This document shows positions 61,915-64,000 of a stretch of 64,000 bases of DNA, piece after piece. Position 1 is the stretch's first letter. Each line of letters begins with the position of its first letter. The notes beneath the pieces are model-generated. The model searched no databases. It had not been told where the DNA came from and was given only the letters and a program-made list of their open reading frames with translations. The position numbers were made by a program, and so were the translations under genes. The stretch comes from Opitutia bacterium (GTDB taxonomy: Bacteria > Verrucomicrobiota > Verrucomicrobiia > Opitutales > Opitutaceae): the NCBI GenBank assembly GCA_947461205.1, contig CANHJG010000005.1, forward strand, positions 1 to 64,000. The letters are read 5' to 3'.

Positions 61915-62665
61915 TCGCGGCCTCGATGGCGGCCCGGAGCGTGGCGATGCGTTGGGCGAGGGGGAGGGCGGACGGACTTTCGAGGGTGTAGCTCAGCGTC
62001 GTATGGTGGGCGCCAAGGTAGATCGCCTCAGGCCAATTCTCGCGCATCAACGGGTCGCTCACCGGCCGGATGATGCCCGGTGCGTCGATCGGACGGCCGT
62101 CAATCACTGTAGCGGTTTCGATGGGACAGACGTGCGCGGCGGCGGCGATCATCGCGTCGGCGAGGGTCGGGCGCTGGGTGGGATTCAATTCGTAGAGATA
62201 AAATCCGGTCGATTCCCAGTCTTCGTGCACGCAGAGGGCGAGGTCGAAATTGGGTTGGCGCGCGAGCCAGCCGGCGTGGGCGCGAATTTCCGCGGACCGG
62301 AGGTCCTGGTAGTCGCGGTTGAGGTCGAGGCCGTCGGGGTTTTCGCGCGTGGCGCGCAGAAAGCCGGCCGGGTTAAGCAGCGGGCAGAGGAACCACACGG
62401 CGCGGTCGTCGAAGACGCCGGCTTCGAGTAAGGCCAGCAGGGCGAGGGGCGGGGCGGGTTCGTCGCCGTGGATGCCGGCGGAAAGATAGATGCGCGGGCG
62501 GGGGCGCGGGCCGGGCGGGCGTCGGGTGAGGGCGAACAGGGGCGTGCCGGCGAGGGCCCCGAAGCCTTCGACGCGGAAGCCGGCGACCCGGGCAGCGGCC
62601 TCGAAGCGGGCGGCGAGGGCGGGGGGATCGAAGGGCGCAGGAGGGAGCGAAGGGACAGGATTCAC
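61892..62665 (-). CDS. M14-family zinc carboxypeptidase (MpaA-like)
   Basis: A 257-residue zinc peptidase of the M14 fold. Metal and active residues are in AGIHGDEPAPPLALL (His and Glu), the arginine-binding segment DGLDLNRDYQDL, LALCVHEDWESTGFY (third zinc His) and LSYTLESPS (catalytic Glu). The small size and lack of signal peptide fit cytoplasmic MpaA-like enzymes that trim murein peptides or an aminoacylase/desuccinylase relative. It is convergent with and overlaps the pseudouridine synthase gene. Confidence 0.88.
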   Translation of the reverse strand: MNPVPSLPPAPFDPPALAARFEAAARVAGFRVEGFGALAGTPLFALTRRPPGPRPRPRIYLSAGIHGDEPAPPLALLALLEAGVFDDRAVWFLCPLLNPAGFLRATRENPDGLDLNRDYQDLRSAEIRAHAGWLARQPNFDLALCVHEDWESTGFYLYELNPTQRPTLADAMIAAAAHVCPIETATVIDGRPIDAPGIIRPVSDPLMRENWPEAIYLGAHHTTLSYTLESPSALPLAQRIATLRAAIEAAITQLTRG

Positions 62666-62728
62666 GGTGGAGGGTGAAAGAGATGAGTTGGAATTTTGCT
62701 CATCCTGTTAATCCTGTCGCCCCTAATC

Positions 62729-64000
62729 ATGTCCCAAGTTCGCGTCCGCTTCGCTCCCAGTCCCACCGGTTTCTTCCACATCGGCAGCGCCCGCACGGCG
62801 TTGTTCAACTGGCTCTACGCGCGCCACACCGGCGGCGTGTTCATCCTGCGGATTGAGGACACGGATAAGGAACGCAACAGCGAGCAGTTCCTCCAGCTGA
62901 TCTATGAGAGCCTCACGTGGCTCGGGATGAACTGGGACGAGGGTCCGAAGTATGGCACGAGCGGCGGGGGCGACCACGGGCCGTATCGGCAGAGCGAGCG
63001 CGGCGACATCTACCAAGCGTATGTCGGCAAACTTTTGGCGGCCGGGCGCGCCTACGAGAAGGACGGGGCGATCTGGTTCAAGCTGCTCGGCGAGCGTCAC
63101 GAGGTGTTCGATGAGCACCGCAAGAAGACCGTGACCAAGGTGAAAACGCCCCCGGTGGTGATCGAGGACCAGATCCGCGGCCGCGTGGAGCGCGTCGAGG
63201 ACGAGGATTTCGTGATCGTGCGGTCGGACGGCAACCCGGTGTTTCACCTCGTGAATGTCGTCGACGACATCGCGATGCAGGTCACGCACATCATCCGGGG
63301 CGAAGACCACCTCTCCAACACGAGCAAGCACGTGGCGCTTTACGAGGGCTTCGGGGTGAAGCCGCCGGCCTTCGCGCACATTCCGCTCATCCTGAAGCAA
63401 AACGGCCCGGGCAAGATGTCGAAGCGCGACCAGGGCGCGTTGATCGAGGAGTATCAGAAGCGCGGTTATCTGCCGGAGGCGCTGGTGAATTTCCTCTGCC
63501 TGCTCGGCTGGAATCCCGGCGACGACCGGGAGAAGATGCCCATCGCCGACATCATCAAACTCTACGATCTGCCCGGCATCAACCAGAGCAACGCGCGGTT
63601 CGACGACAAGAAACTCGCGCACATGAACATGCTTTACCTGCTGGAGCAGCCGGCGGATAAATTTGGGGCTCGGGCGCGGGAGTATTTCGCCCAGCAGACG
63701 GAGAACGCGGCCGCGAAAGCGGCGCTCACGGCCGACGCGGCGTATTTCGGCGAGGTCATGGCACTCAGCCAACCGAAGGTAAAGGGCGTCGAGGAACTCC
63801 CGGCCTACACCGGTTATTTCTTCACCGAAGACTTTGCGACCGACGCCAAGGTCCGCGACAAAGTCATGGGCAAAGGCGATCCGAAGGCCCGGCTGGCGGA
63901 GCTGATCGAGTGGGTGCCGACGGCGGATTTTTCGAGCGACGCGGCGATTGAGGAAGGGCTCAAGGCGCTCGCGGCGAAGCACACGCTGGGTTTCGGCGAC
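62729..64000 (+). CDS. gltX: Glutamyl-tRNA synthetase, partial at window end
   Basis: The first 424 codons of GltX, which charges tRNA-Glu with glutamate; the window ends before the stop. The class I motifs are [20 protein letters not shown] (HIGH region), [22 protein letters not shown] and [16 protein letters not shown] (KMSKS region). It has the GltX length before the truncation and no GlnRS features. A short repeat, ATCCTGTTAATCCTGT, lies upstream at 62703-62718. Confidence 0.97.
   Translation, partial: MSQVRVRFAPSPTGFFHIGSARTALFNWLYARHTGGVFILRIEDTDKERNSEQFLQLIYESLTWLGMNWDEGPKYGTSGGGDHGPYRQSERGDIYQAYVGKLLAAGRAYEKDGAIWFKLLGERHEVFDEHRKKTVTKVKTPPVVIEDQIRGRVERVEDEDFVIVRSDGNPVFHLVNVVDDIAMQVTHIIRGEDHLSNTSKHVALYEGFGVKPPAFAHIPLILKQNGPGKMSKRDQGALIEEYQKRGYLPEALVNFLCLLGWNPGDDREKMPIADIIKLYDLPGINQSNARFDDKKLAHMNMLYLLEQPADKFGARAREYFAQQTENAAAKAALTADAAYFGEVMALSQPKVKGVEELPAYTGYFFTEDFATDAKVRDKVMGKGDPKARLAELIEWVPTADFSSDAAIEEGLKALAAKHTLGFGD

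Noticed and set aside
1-64000. CRISPR arrays, insertion sequences, prophage or toxin-antitoxin genes
   Set aside because: Both strands were read for regular spaced repeats, transposase motifs and phage genes; none was seen. Repeats found are short hairpins or low-complexity tracts.

Overview
The window is high-GC bacterial DNA with densely packed genes on both strands. Its content points to a Gram-negative member of the Verrucomicrobiota, most likely Opitutaceae. The best clues are a TonB receptor carrying the VVTMSKFEV segment usual in Opitutus-type receptors, LptE- and BamD-like envelope factors, a long MoxR/DUF58/BatA-like operon with two DUF4159 genes, and no phage or insertion-sequence genes. 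The taxonomic call is inference from family knowledge; no marker gene such as 16S is present.

Layout. 0-10 kb: a secreted protein of unknown function with no ordinary start codon, glutamate dehydrogenase, a coiled-coil membrane protein, uvrB, a small lipoprotein, hpt, and the ATPase plus binding protein of a ferric-type ABC importer. 10-20.6 kb: a minus-strand envelope and housekeeping run (uppP, rpmF, plsX, fabH, BamD-like, LptE-like, rpe, with a GNAT gene beyond), then trpD-glmM and a TPR protein on the plus strand. 20.7-24.6 kb: a secreted metallo-beta-lactamase-fold protein, a long hairpin repeat, an EamA exporter, and a double-domain ABC permease that may be the missing membrane part of the importer at 7.5-10.2 kb. 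24.7-30.7 kb: a manganese locus with a DtxR/MntR-type regulator, a 22-bp palindromic operator candidate, an outer-membrane barrel and a four-gene Mn ABC importer; a second barrel of the same type lies on the other side of the regulator.

31.2-47.0 kb: one continuous plus-strand operon of nine genes, nearly all overlapping or within a few bases of each other. It encodes a TPR/HExxH protein, two tandem DUF4159 proteins, MoxR ATPase, DUF58, a BatA/VWA membrane protein, a 1297-residue coiled-coil protein with a PGQ-rich tail, a membrane protein with an amidotransferase-like fold, and a caspase-like protein that lacks the expected cysteine but carries two EF-hand loops. This is the best candidate in the window for a poorly described system.

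47.1-56.5 kb: a purine-base cluster with adenine deaminase, a TonB receptor, an NCS2 xanthine/uracil-type permease, an 8-oxoguanine-deaminase-type enzyme, an amidohydrolase and an AzgA-type purine permease. Together with hpt at 6.8 kb it suggests uptake and salvage of purines, with the receptor as a possible outer-membrane entry. 56.6-64 kb: a cyclophilin lipoprotein, a DUF2264 protein, a frameshifted alpha-glucan phosphorylase remnant, hpf, an SDR, an RluA-type pseudouridine synthase, an M14 carboxypeptidase and the start of gltX, which runs off the window.

All function calls come from reading motifs and gene order by eye; no database search was run.
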